Shown one piece after another: positions 34,305 to 43,380 of a stretch of 64,000 nucleotides of DNA. Source of the stretch: JAMDCX01 sp049977145 (lineage in GTDB: Bacteria; Planctomycetota; Phycisphaerae; WQYP01); the NCBI GenBank assembly GCA_049977145.1, contig JBMFGW010000003.1:8975-72974 (forward strand), in the 5' to 3' direction. Each line of letters starts with the position of its first letter. The first letter of the stretch is position 1. The position numbers were made by a program, and so were the translations under genes. The notes under the pieces are model-generated. The model was given only the letters and a program-made list of their open reading frames with translations, did no database searches and was not told where the DNA came from.

Positions 34305-35423
34305 GTGCTGGATTACGTTGCCAATCTCGCCCGGAATGTACTCAACGGTCATCTGCTTTCACGCGCTGAAGCGCAGGAACTTATCAGCGTTTCCGGAGAG
34401 GATATTTATGATCTTTTTTATTGGGCCAACAAAATCCGCATCCGCTTTAAAGGACCCCAGGTGCGGTTTTGTGCTATTGTGGCGGCCAAAGTCGGCGGCT
34501 GCTCGGAAGATTGTAAATTTTGCGCGCAATCCTCCCACTATCAAACCGCCATTGCCAGCCAAGGCAAACTTACCAATCAGCAGGTGCTGGAATCCGCATT
34601 CCACGCGGGCGCCGTTGGCGCGGAGAGTTTTGGCATTGTGAATAGTGGGCGCGGGCCGACCCGCTCGGAACTGGAAAATTGGCTTGCACCACTGTTAAGA
34701 AAGATTGCGGCAAGCGGTAAAACGCGGGCTTGCGCCACATTGGGCGCACTGACGCCGGAGACGGCCGATTTCCTTTACGCCAACGGCGTAAGACGAATTA
34801 ACCATAATCTGGAAACCGGTGAGCGGTTTTATCCGGAAATTATTTCCACCCATCCATATTCGGAACGCTTGCGCACACTGTACGCGGCCAAGGCCGCGGG
34901 ATTGTCATTGTGCTCCGGCGGTATATTCGGCATGGGGGAACAGTGGGAGGATCGCCTGGATATGGTCTTCACCCTGCGGGATATCGGCGTGGATGTCATG
35001 CCCGTTAATTTCCTCAATGCCATCGCCGGCACGCCGCTGGAAAGTCAACCCAAAGTCGCCCCCATGGAATGTCTCAAAATTATCAGTATCTGCCGCTTTA
35101 TTTTCCCGACTGTGGAATTGAAAGTGGCCGGGGGGCGGGAAGCGTCTTTGCGCGATCTGCAAAGCTGGATATTTTTCGCCGGGGCGGATAGCACGATGAT
35201 CGGCAATTATTTAACCACCTATGGCCGCAGCCCCGAGCTGGATCATCAGATGGTGCATGATTTGGGATTGCAATGGCGCGGCTATGAACTTGGTCCGGTT
35301 GAACCGAGCAGTCCGGAACCGAAAATTTCGCGCGTCAGCCATACGGGGCGCTATAACATTCCCATTATGTATGAAGGGGATGTGGTGCTGAACTCCACCA
35401 CGGCGGCGACAGTGCTGACCTGA
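34305..35423 (+). CDS. bioB: Biotin synthase
   Basis: Radical-SAM enzyme inserting sulfur into dethiobiotin. The radical-SAM cluster is GGCSEDCKFCAQSS (CxxxCxxC). Family features downstream include NHNLETGERFYPEI, CSGGIFGMGEQWEDR, PVNFLNAIAGTPLE and a late SMIGNYLTT-like segment (DSTMIGNYLTTYGR). The GTG start at 34305 follows AGAGGA. The extra C-terminal 30 residues are not part of the usual core. bioF lies about 9 kb upstream, so biotin genes are present but dispersed. Confidence 0.96.
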   Translation: MLDYVANLARNVLNGHLLSRAEAQELISVSGEDIYDLFYWANKIRIRFKGPQVRFCAIVAAKVGGCSEDCKFCAQSSHYQTAIASQGKLTNQQVLESAFHAGAVGAESFGIVNSGRGPTRSELENWLAPLLRKIAASGKTRACATLGALTPETADFLYANGVRRINHNLETGERFYPEIISTHPYSERLRTLYAAKAAGLSLCSGGIFGMGEQWEDRLDMVFTLRDIGVDVMPVNFLNAIAGTPLESQPKVAPMECLKIISICRFIFPTVELKVAGGREASLRDLQSWIFFAGADSTMIGNYLTTYGRSPELDHQMVHDLGLQWRGYELGPVEPSSPEPKISRVSHTGRYNIPIMYEGDVVLNSTTAATVLT

Positions 35424-35565
35424 TCCACTGCTCTCTGACCGCGCCAAATGTTGCCGGCCCGGTGACCAGATGTTCGGTGGAAACATACAGCCACCGGCGA
35501 TGCCGGTGATGGAACTCCGCCGCAAGACCTTGGATGGGCGCTGATTTCAAGTTGTAAGGTGTTTA

Positions 35566-36624
35566 ATGTCACTGGTTCGAGACAATATCGTGAATATGAC
35601 GGGATATGTTCCAGGCGAACAGCCCGACGATGGTTCCGTGATCAAACTTAACACCAATGAAAATCCTTATCCCCCCTCACCGCGCGTGCTCGAGGCGGTA
35701 CATACCATAACCGCGGAACAATTGCGACGTTATCCCAGCCCCGACGCACGGTCTTTCCGCCAAGCCGCCGCGTCCGTGCATGGCATAACACCAGACATGA
35801 TTCTGTGCACCAACGGCGGCGATGAATTGCTGTCGCTGGTTTTTCGCGCTTGTGTGGGCGATGGGGATAAGGTGGCGTTTTTAGACCCCAGCTATTCGTT
35901 GTATCCGGTATTGGCCACGATGCAGGCTGCGAAAAAACAGATTCTTTCATATCGCATCAACGGTGATAAGTGGGAATTTCCCAAGCAGATTTTCCAACTT
36001 GACGCCAGACTTCTGTTGATCGTCAATCCCAACGCGCCCTCGGGCACACAGACTGATAAAGCTACTCTGGCCCGCGTTATCCAAGCCTTTCCCGGAGTGG
36101 TGCTGGTGGATGAGGCGTATGTTGATTTTGCCCCCGGCACTGCTTTGTCACTGGTGCGGGACCAGGCCAATGTGATTCTGCTGCGCAGCATGTCCAAGGG
36201 ATATGGTTTGGCGGGCATGCGATTTGGTTATGGCATTGCCCAGGCATCACTATTGGCCGAATTGTACAAAGTGCGCGACAGCTATCCCTGTGATGCCGTC
36301 GCCATCGCCGCCGCCACGGCCGCGATCATGGATCAGGCTTATGCCTCCAGCACCTGGGAAAAAGTAAAAAGCGAACGCACTGTGGTTTCCGCGGCGCTGC
36401 GGAATCTGGGATTTACGTTACCGGAGAGCCACAGCAATTTTGTTCTCGCCCAAGTTCCGCCGGGCGCGAATGCTGGTGAGTTATATCAGCGGCTTAAAGC
36501 GGCCCATATTCTGGTGCGGTACTTCAATGTTCCGGGATTAACGGATAAACTGCGCATTACCATCGGCACGACAGCGCAGAACGCTGCGTTATTGGCGACT
36601 CTGAAAAAATTGTTGGTGCGGTGA
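35566..36624 (+). CDS. hisC: Histidinol-phosphate aminotransferase
   Basis: Class II PLP aminotransferase of histidine synthesis. IKLNTNENPYPPSPRVLEAV, LRRYPSPDARSFRQAAA, NGGDELLSLVFRACV, VNPNAPSGTQ, VLVDEAYVDFAPG and the PLP-lysine motif SMSKGYGLAGMRFGY are all present. Length of 352 aa is normal. The preceding 142-bp gap has a CACCGGC/GCCGGTG hairpin (35492-35508) without a T-tract. hisB follows after 84 bp. Confidence 0.95.
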   Translation: MSLVRDNIVNMTGYVPGEQPDDGSVIKLNTNENPYPPSPRVLEAVHTITAEQLRRYPSPDARSFRQAAASVHGITPDMILCTNGGDELLSLVFRACVGDGDKVAFLDPSYSLYPVLATMQAAKKQILSYRINGDKWEFPKQIFQLDARLLLIVNPNAPSGTQTDKATLARVIQAFPGVVLVDEAYVDFAPGTALSLVRDQANVILLRSMSKGYGLAGMRFGYGIAQASLLAELYKVRDSYPCDAVAIAAATAAIMDQAYASSTWEKVKSERTVVSAALRNLGFTLPESHSNFVLAQVPPGANAGELYQRLKAAHILVRYFNVPGLTDKLRITIGTTAQNAALLATLKKLLVR

Positions 36625-36708
36625 TGTGGCGGAAGAGCGGCGGGGTTCCCGGAGCTCCGTCAGGATAGTGTGGTGCGGAAGCAGCACCTGACCAATATCG
36701 GAGTTAAT

Positions 36709-37332
36709 ATGACGACACCTGATACACTGCGGAATAACAAAAACACATCCCGCATGAAAGAAATCATCCGCCAGACACGGGAAACACAAATTAGCATGTC
36801 ACTGAACCTGGATGGTTCGGGAACCAGTAGTATTGCTACCGGTGTCGGTTTTTTTGATCACATGCTGGATCATCTGGCGCGACACGGCATGTTGGACCTG
36901 AAAGTCCAGGCCACCGGTGATCTGCACATTGACTCCCATCACACCGTGGAAGATGTTTCGCTGGTGTTAGGATCAGCGCTCCAACAGGCGCTAGGTGATA
37001 AGCGCGGCATCTACCGTTATGGCTGGGCCAGTGTGCCGATGGAAGATACGCTGGCCAATGTAGCTCTGGATTTATCAGGCCGGCCCGCATTTGTTTTCAA
37101 TGCCCGGTTTCCGACCCCAAAAATAGGTGAATTTGATGTGGAATTGGTGCCTGAATCCTTGCGGTCTTTGGCGAACACCGCCGGTATGAACCTGCACATC
37201 AATGTGCCATACGGCACCAACAGCCACCATATTGCCGAGGCGATTTTCAAAGCCTTGGCCAAATCCCTGCGGCAAGCGGTGGCGATAGACCCACGATCAC
37301 ATGATATTCCCAGCACCAAGGGTGTATTATGA
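36709..37332 (+). CDS. hisB: Imidazoleglycerol-phosphate dehydratase
   Basis: Sixth step of histidine synthesis. Metal-binding histidines sit in GFFDHMLDHLARHG, DLHIDSHHTVEDVSL and INVPYGTNSHHIAEAIFKAL. GGAG lies 5 nt before the ATG at 36709 (MTTPDTLRNNK), so that start is used; about 15 residues precede the core, which begins RQTRETQISMSL. Monofunctional form (no phosphatase domain). Probably in one operon with hisC. Confidence 0.95.
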   Translation: MTTPDTLRNNKNTSRMKEIIRQTRETQISMSLNLDGSGTSSIATGVGFFDHMLDHLARHGMLDLKVQATGDLHIDSHHTVEDVSLVLGSALQQALGDKRGIYRYGWASVPMEDTLANVALDLSGRPAFVFNARFPTPKIGEFDVELVPESLRSLANTAGMNLHINVPYGTNSHHIAEAIFKALAKSLRQAVAIDPRSHDIPSTKGVL

Positions 37333-37380
37333 AATTCGATACTGGCGGGCACCGCTTGACATACACATTCAGGCTTCGAT

Positions 37381-37409
37381 AACCGTTCACGGCTTTTCGG
37401 ACGGCCAAC
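37381..37409 (-). repeat. Single end of the dispersed repeat family
   Basis: AACCGTTCACGG followed by CTTTTCGGACGGCC, matching the right-end sequence of the full elements in opposite orientation. GACGAGTC, an internal block, recurs at 37443-37450. No second end is visible, so this is a fragment between hisB and tgt. Confidence 0.55.
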
Positions 37410-37521
37410 ACCTTCATTTTTGCCGCAGGCCCGGGCAGGGTTGACGAGTCCCTTTCTCATAAAGACTCCATGCTAATATCACTTTCGTCGTGTCTTGCAC
37501 CACGGAATCGCTGATTCCCGT

Positions 37522-37527
37522 TATACT
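37522..37527 (+). promoter_or_regulatory. -10 box 8 nt before tgt
   Basis: TATACT stands 8 nt before the tgt ATG, with no ribosome-binding sequence between, suggesting a leaderless or nearly leaderless transcript. No convincing -35 at 17 bp. Confidence 0.4.
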
Positions 37528-37535
37528 TTTTCGCC

Positions 37536-38651
37536 ATGACCTTGAACTTTGAAATTCTGGCCAAAGACTCCACCACCCAGGCCCGCCTGGGCCGGATACA
37601 TACGGCCCATGGCAGCTTTGACACTCCGGCATTTATGGCGGTCGGAACCCGCGGTACGGTCAAAGGGCTTACCCCGGATATGCTGCGCCAGGTCGGCTGC
37701 CAGATAATTTTGAGCAATACCTATCATCTGATGTTACGCCCTGGATCAGCGGTGGTGCGCGATTTGGGCGGGTTGCAGAAATTTTCCGGATTTAATGGCC
37801 CCATGCTTACCGATTCCGGCGGATTTCAGGTTTTTTCCCTGTCTGAGCTGCGACAATTTGATCGTGATCATGTGGTGTTCAAATCTCATATTGATGGAAC
37901 CACCGTTCAGCTGGGGCCGGTGGAATCTATGAAAATACAGCATGAACTGGGCGCTGATATTGCCATGGCTTTTGATGATTGCCCACCTGCGGATTGCCTG
38001 CCGGATCGCCTGGCGCAGGCTATGGACCGGACCATTCGCTGGGCAGGTGTATGCCGGGAGGAACATGAAAAACTTGATCCGAAAAAAAAACAGGCCTTGT
38101 TCGGCATTGTGCAGGGTGGAACGAATTCAGAAGAGCGCCGGCGTTGCGCGGAGGCCTTGATCGCCATGGATTTTGACGGCTACGCCCTGGGCGGTCTGGC
38201 GGTGGGGGAAGGGCATGAACGAATGATCGCAACCATTGACCATACCGCACCACTGTTGCCGGAGAATCGCCCACGTTATCTTATGGGTGTCGGGTACCCT
38301 GTGGATATTTTGGAAGCGGTCAAACGCGGAGTGGATATGTTTGATTGCGTATTGCCTACACGTAATGGCCGCAATGCCGTAGCTTTTACCTCCGCAGGAC
38401 CGATCCGTCTGCGTAATAGTCAATATATCCGTGATAATGGCCCATTGGACGCTTTATGCGATTGTGTTTGTTGCCACCAATTCTCCCGTGGCTACCTCCG
38501 GCATTTATTCGCGGTTGGGGAAATGCTCGGCCCTGTGCTAATCTCCTTACACAATCTGCGATTCTTCCAGCGGTGGATGCTGGACATTCGACAGGCGATA
38601 CGCGACAATCACGTATCTATGCTCGCTGCGCCGGGCGCGGCGGAGCACTAA
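37536..38651 (+). CDS. tgt: Queuine/preQ1 tRNA-ribosyltransferase
   Basis: Exchanges guanine-34 for preQ1 in tRNAs with GUN anticodons. Catalytic and substrate motifs: GPMLTDSGGFQVFSLS (Asp near residue 93), GIVQGGTNSEERR, GGLAVGEGHE, DMFDCVLPTRNGRNA (nucleophile Asp). The zinc site is CDCVCCHQFSRGYLRHLF. Length of 371 aa is standard. It starts the tgt-yajC-secDF run that is widely conserved in bacteria. Confidence 0.97.
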   Translation: MTLNFEILAKDSTTQARLGRIHTAHGSFDTPAFMAVGTRGTVKGLTPDMLRQVGCQIILSNTYHLMLRPGSAVVRDLGGLQKFSGFNGPMLTDSGGFQVFSLSELRQFDRDHVVFKSHIDGTTVQLGPVESMKIQHELGADIAMAFDDCPPADCLPDRLAQAMDRTIRWAGVCREEHEKLDPKKKQALFGIVQGGTNSEERRRCAEALIAMDFDGYALGGLAVGEGHERMIATIDHTAPLLPENRPRYLMGVGYPVDILEAVKRGVDMFDCVLPTRNGRNAVAFTSAGPIRLRNSQYIRDNGPLDALCDCVCCHQFSRGYLRHLFAVGEMLGPVLISLHNLRFFQRWMLDIRQAIRDNHVSMLAAPGAAEH

Positions 38652-38674
38652 TGTAGAAGTTAGGAGTTTATTTC

Positions 38675-39223
38675 ATGAAACCAAGGGTTGTTGCAAGTTT
38701 CTTCGGCTCGCTATGCCTGGTTATGGCGCTGCTGGCTAATGCGTCGTCGGCAATAGCCGCAAACCAACCAGCTATTGCCACGGCCAAACCCGCATTGAGT
38801 TCCGCCGCCGCGCCGGCGGCCGTACCAGCCCCCACCGCCGCCCCAACGGCGTCCGCCAAGACCGTTCCATCAACAGTCCACTCGAAATCCGGCACTGCCG
38901 CCAGCCAGCCAACCGCGCCCTCCGGGTCAATGGCCCAAGCCATTTTCGGAATGTGGCCGCTAGCGCTGATGCTGATCGTCATTTTCTTTTTTATGAGTTC
39001 AGGCCGCAAACGGGAACAGAAAAAGCGTGATCAGATGTACAGTGCCTTGAAGCGCGGTTCGCGCGTGGTGACGGCGGGCGGGCTGATCGCCTCCGTGGTT
39101 GAGGTGCGGGATGAGGAGGTGGTACTGAAAGTCGATGAGGCCAATAATATCAAAGAGCGCTACACGAAATCAGCCATTATCAAGGTACTTGATGAGGGTG
39201 ATGCGGCGCCGGATAAAAAATAA
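38675..39223 (+). CDS. yajC: Preprotein translocase subunit YajC with long exported N-terminus
   Basis: Small partner of SecDF. The conserved core starts near residue 88 with the transmembrane helix (FGMWPLALMLIVIFFFM), then RREQKKRDQM-like charge cluster and the soluble beta part (LKRGSRVVTAGGLIASVVEV). Unlike most YajC proteins it has an extra N-terminal segment: a cleavable signal (VVASFFGSLCLVMALLANAS, AIA cleavage) and about 60 residues rich in Ala, Pro, Thr and Ser. AGGAG precedes the ATG. secDF follows after 81 bp. Confidence 0.9.
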   Translation: MKPRVVASFFGSLCLVMALLANASSAIAANQPAIATAKPALSSAAAPAAVPAPTAAPTASAKTVPSTVHSKSGTAASQPTAPSGSMAQAIFGMWPLALMLIVIFFFMSSGRKREQKKRDQMYSALKRGSRVVTAGGLIASVVEVRDEEVVLKVDEANNIKERYTKSAIIKVLDEGDAAPDKK

Positions 39224-39304
39224 TCGGAATCTGGCGCAGTCCCGGCCAAGCCGGGTGCTATTTAGGGCGGCCCGGAATGGCGGGCGGAGAATTCTGGAAA
39301 CATC

Positions 39305-42300
39305 ATGAAATCCAATCTACTTTCCCGTTTTATTTTGATCTTTGGCGCTATCGTCTTGGCGCTGTTTTGCATTTTTTCCAACGGCATTAAGGGCGGTATT
39401 GATTTATCCGGCGGCACCGATCTGATTTATCAGTTGGATGTGCCACCGGGATACAAGGGGGATCCGAATGTTCTGGCCCAGCAGGTGATCTCCGTTTTAC
39501 GCCGCCGCGTCGATCCGGGGAATGTGCATAATTTAGTCTGGCGCGTTCTGGCCGGCGAACGCATTGAAATTCAGATGCCGCTGGCCAGCAGCGCCTCGCG
39601 GCAGGCCCAAAGCCATTATCAGAAACTGGTGGATAAACTCCTGGCGGATAATGTCATGCCGTCGCAAATTGACGCGGCGATGGCATTACCCGCCACTGCG
39701 CGGCAGGAACAAATTAAAGTCCTGGCCCAGGCCAATCCGGCGCGTTTGGCGTTGTTGGAAAAACTGGCACAACGCTATAAGGCTTTGGCCGCCGCCAGAA
39801 AAATCGCCGCCCAATACCTTAATGATCCCCAAAATATGCCCGCGCATGATATTGCGCTATTAAACCATACCACCACCGTTTATCAAAACACGCTGCAAAA
39901 GATTTTGGCATTTAATGTCAATGTGCAGCATCTGGCGAATCTGCTGGCGTCCACCTATGGTCGAAAAAATCCCCAGGCGCAGGCGGCGCTGGTGGATTTG
40001 CTGCAGCGGCACTCGGATCGTGCTGCATTAATTCGCCAAATTCAAGCGGCCTACGCGCAGGTACGGCAACACAGCGCCGGATTGGATAGTCCGGCGGAAT
40101 TGGAGCGCATGTTGCGCGGGGCCGGCGTTTTGGATTTTCGTATCACCGTAAGCCCGCAAAATGCCGATGCGCAACGCGCCCTGGCGCAGTTGGCCACCAA
40201 AGGGCCGCACAACGGTTACACCCCACCGGGCACCGCCTGGTTTGAAGTGGACCCACGCGATGGGACGGATATTCTGCGGTCGCGCGAGTTGTATGTCGTA
40301 GGCCAATATGAAGGCCAGCATTACATCCTTTTGTATACCAACACCGCCCGCGCGCTGACGCATGGCACCAGTCGGGCGCACTGGCAGGTTAACAATGCCC
40401 GGCTGCAAACCGATCCGCAAACCGGTGGATTGGCGGTGGGCTTTAATCTTGACGCCATCGGCGCGGATTATATGCGGCAGCTTACCAGCCATAACATTCA
40501 TCGCGACATGGCCATTTTATTGGATAATAAGGCCATCACCGCACCGACAATTCAAAGCACGATCGCCGGTTCCGGACAAATCACGCTGGGAATGCCATCA
40601 GCGCGTAATCCGGCCAAGGATATTGAAAAAGAGGGGCAGTTGCTGGTGCAGACGCTTAACGCCGGATCACTGCCCGCCACATTGCAATCGCAACCTATTT
40701 CCGTGCAGACCATTGGGGCCACACTGGGAGCGGACAACCTTAAGGCCGGTCTGCGCAGTGCGGTCATTGCCGTAATCGTGGTGCTGGGCTTCATGTTCGT
40801 CTATTACACCATTACCGGCTTGTTCGCCGATGTCGCCTTGATGCTCAACTTGCTTCTGACGCTGGGGGTCATGGCGCTGCTGCACGCCACCTTCACGCTG
40901 CCGGGTATTGCCGGCGTGGTCTTGACCCTGGGCATGGCGGTGGACGCCAACATCCTTATCAATGAGCGCATTCGTGAAGAAATACATAAAGGAGCATCGC
41001 TGTGGCTGGCGGTCAAGCAAGGCTATGACAAGGTGTTTTGGACGATCTTTGACGCCAATTTAACCACCTCCATGACCAGTATCGTGCTGATATTCATGGG
41101 GTCGGAAGATGTCAAAGGCTTCGGCATCACTTTATTAATCGGCTTGGCGGTGCACATGTTCACCGCGCTATTTGTCACCCGCACCCTGATGATCGCGGCG
41201 ATCCGCGCCGGGGTTATGCGGAAAATTGAAGACCTGTCCATCCAGGAGTATTTCCGGGATCTCTTCACTTTCACCTGGCTTAAAGGCCGCTGGCCGTTCA
41301 TGCGGGTTTTCACCGTTGCTAATTTTGACTGGATCGGCAAGCGGCATATATTCTGGGTGGTATCGGGCGTGATTATGATCGCCGGGATTATTACCTTTGT
41401 GGCCCGGGGAAATAAGAAATATGACACCGAATTCAATGGCGGCACCCAAGTGACGCTGCAATTGCGCCCGGGCAAGGAATTATCCGTCGGTGAAGTGCGC
41501 CGGCGCATTGCCCAGCTCGGACGACAGGACCTCAATTTGAAGGCGCTGCGCCACGCCACGGTCTATTCCGTCGGTACGCATCATAATCAGTTTGTTATTA
41601 TTACCAGCATTGTCAATCCGCCGGCGAACAAGATGGTCCATGCCACGGCTGCGGCGGCAACGGCCGCCGCGCCGGTGCAGCAGCTCACGCGCGCTCTGGA
41701 AGCGAAATTTTCCGATGTGATCAAAGTGACCCGACGGCTGACATTTTTACATGTCAATGTCAAATCGCGGCATATTCAAGATTTGTTGGATGATGGTGCG
41801 GTCATGCCCATTACCCATGCCAACTTAACCAACATGGGGCCTGGTTTGCCGAATGTGGATATTGGAGATTTCCGCGGTGGCGTGGCGATTTTCCTCCGGC
41901 ATATCAGCCCGGCACAAAGTCCTGCGGAAATCGCATCGCGTATTCGCGCCATGAGCCAGGAGCCGGATTTTGCTTCCCTGCAATACCGGCCTTTCCGCGT
42001 GATCACTCTGCAATATGCTCCCGCGGCACCGGGCAAAAAACCTGCCGCCACGGACGCCGTGGTGGTCGCCACCGATCCCAGCCTGTTGTATAAGGCGGAC
42101 AATACGGGCTTGGTTTCGCAATGGAAATCCCAGGTGGCCGCCCCGGAATGGCGGATCGTCCGCACCGCCCTGACCACTTCCGGTGGCCTGGCCGGTGTTA
42201 CCAGCTTCGCGCCACAGGTCGCCAGCGAGGCCCGGCTTAACGCCGTGATGTCCGTGTTGGTTTCACTGTTCCTGATTGTGGCGTATGTGTGGATCAGGTT

Positions 42301-42826
42301 TGGCGGCATCCGCTATGGATTTGGCGTCATATTCTCTCTGGTGCATGACGCCATTGTGGCTGTGGCCGCAACGGTTTTAGCCGTGTACATCCATCGCACC
42401 GGAATCGGGAATGCCCTGCTGGTGGATAATTTCAAAATTAACATGACGATGATCGCCGCGTATCTGACGATTATTGGGTACAGTGTCAATGACACCATCG
42501 TTATTTTTGACCGGGTACGTGAAAACCGGGGGCGTTCGCATCAGCCGTTGACCACGAAATTGGTTAATGATTCCATCAATCAATGTTTTGGCCGGACGAT
42601 CTGGACCACTTTTACGGTATTTTCCGTAGTGTTAATTTTGTATATCTGGGGTGGTCAGGGCATTCATGGCTTCGCGTATGCCATGCTTGTGGGTGTAATT
42701 ACCGGTGCGTACAGTACGTTGGCCATCGCTTCCCCCATGCTGTTGCACATGAAAGAGGTTGCGGTGAAGAAACCGGAACCTGAAAATCCCTACAAGGGGA
42801 CCAAGGAATTAGGAGTTGGGAGCTAA
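39305..42826 (+). CDS. secDF: Fused protein translocase SecD-SecF
   Basis: Proton-driven membrane protein that pulls preproteins out of the Sec channel. The 1173-residue chain joins SecD and SecF. SecD: first helix and GGIDLSGGTDLIYQLDVPPG (residues about 28-57), a periplasmic P1 region with an extra helical insert at about 115-260, then GLRSAVIAVIVVLGFMFVYY through LGMAVDANILINERIREE with the conserved Asp. SecF: FIARGN-like start (VARGNKKYDTEFNGGTQVTL), a second periplasmic segment, then GYSVNDTIVIFDRVRENRGR and the last helices. Expected total is 12 helices. SecDF fusions occur in several phyla, and long inserts of this sort are common in planctomycetes. Confidence 0.96.
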   Translation: MKSNLLSRFILIFGAIVLALFCIFSNGIKGGIDLSGGTDLIYQLDVPPGYKGDPNVLAQQVISVLRRRVDPGNVHNLVWRVLAGERIEIQMPLASSASRQAQSHYQKLVDKLLADNVMPSQIDAAMALPATARQEQIKVLAQANPARLALLEKLAQRYKALAAARKIAAQYLNDPQNMPAHDIALLNHTTTVYQNTLQKILAFNVNVQHLANLLASTYGRKNPQAQAALVDLLQRHSDRAALIRQIQAAYAQVRQHSAGLDSPAELERMLRGAGVLDFRITVSPQNADAQRALAQLATKGPHNGYTPPGTAWFEVDPRDGTDILRSRELYVVGQYEGQHYILLYTNTARALTHGTSRAHWQVNNARLQTDPQTGGLAVGFNLDAIGADYMRQLTSHNIHRDMAILLDNKAITAPTIQSTIAGSGQITLGMPSARNPAKDIEKEGQLLVQTLNAGSLPATLQSQPISVQTIGATLGADNLKAGLRSAVIAVIVVLGFMFVYYTITGLFADVALMLNLLLTLGVMALLHATFTLPGIAGVVLTLGMAVDANILINERIREEIHKGASLWLAVKQGYDKVFWTIFDANLTTSMTSIVLIFMGSEDVKGFGITLLIGLAVHMFTALFVTRTLMIAAIRAGVMRKIEDLSIQEYFRDLFTFTWLKGRWPFMRVFTVANFDWIGKRHIFWVVSGVIMIAGIITFVARGNKKYDTEFNGGTQVTLQLRPGKELSVGEVRRRIAQLGRQDLNLKALRHATVYSVGTHHNQFVIITSIVNPPANKMVHATAAAATAAAPVQQLTRALEAKFSDVIKVTRRLTFLHVNVKSRHIQDLLDDGAVMPITHANLTNMGPGLPNVDIGDFRGGVAIFLRHISPAQSPAEIASRIRAMSQEPDFASLQYRPFRVITLQYAPAAPGKKPAATDAVVVATDPSLLYKADNTGLVSQWKSQVAAPEWRIVRTALTTSGGLAGVTSFAPQVASEARLNAVMSVLVSLFLIVAYVWIRFGGIRYGFGVIFSLVHDAIVAVAATVLAVYIHRTGIGNALLVDNFKINMTMIAAYLTIIGYSVNDTIVIFDRVRENRGRSHQPLTTKLVNDSINQCFGRTIWTTFTVFSVVLILYIWGGQGIHGFAYAMLVGVITGAYSTLAIASPMLLHMKEVAVKKPEPENPYKGTKELGVGS

Positions 42827-43380
42827 CCAAACTCTCCCCTGTGAGGCGCGAAAGTCCTTGATTTACGCCCTTGCGGCAGTAAGGCACTTGCTACATACAG
42901 CCCGGCACCCAAGCGGGCGGCTGGGTGAAGAGTTCCAGTAACCCCAGTTCACTGAGAACAACATCGAGTTCTTTAGGCCGGAGTTTTGGCAATAAAATAC
43001 GTTAACTCCTTGTGAAATAATGACTTATATCAATTTTCGATTTCCCGGCACTGAAACCAGACCCCTCAAAAATAAAGGAAATTTTCACTATTTACATGAG
43101 AGCACTTTACCGTCGAAAAACCACACCCAACACCCCTCAAACGCAACACTATCAAGGGTTTTCTCTTATAGAAATGAAATTTATTGGGCTAAACTCCGGA
43201 CTATATTTCTCCTGCGAAGGCATCTGGCAGCCGAAAACATTCGGGTTGCGTAGTGCCCGTCACCATCCATACGCATCAGCATAACCGCCTGCCGGCTGGC
43301 GTGTCATTGAGGTTTTTCGCAAGCGAACTACGTTTTTTCGTAATCGTCTACGGACATTCAGTAAACTGTAACGCACATCC
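42827..43380. other. Gene-free interval between secDF and the glycan cluster
   Basis: 554 bases between convergent genes. It holds a short minus-strand protein remnant at 42891-42998 and an AT-rich stretch near 43000-43220. A plus-strand frame at 43096-43284 contains GFSLIE, which resembles a prepilin cleavage motif, but no hydrophobic helix follows. I see no terminator with a T-tract. Confidence 0.5.
42891..42998 (-). pseudogene. Short C-terminal protein remnant
   Basis: A 35-codon minus-strand frame ends LRPKELDVVLSELGLLELFT, then QPPAWVPGCM and a stop. It has clear protein character (helical, then Pro/Trp-rich end) but no start or upstream body; a stop precedes it. Probably the tail of a lost gene, perhaps of a mobile element. 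Confidence 0.3.

Noticed and set aside
43096..43284. Prepilin-like protein with GFSLIE
   Set aside because: No hydrophobic helix follows the motif, the frame is short, and no pilin-like body is present; kept only as possible debris.
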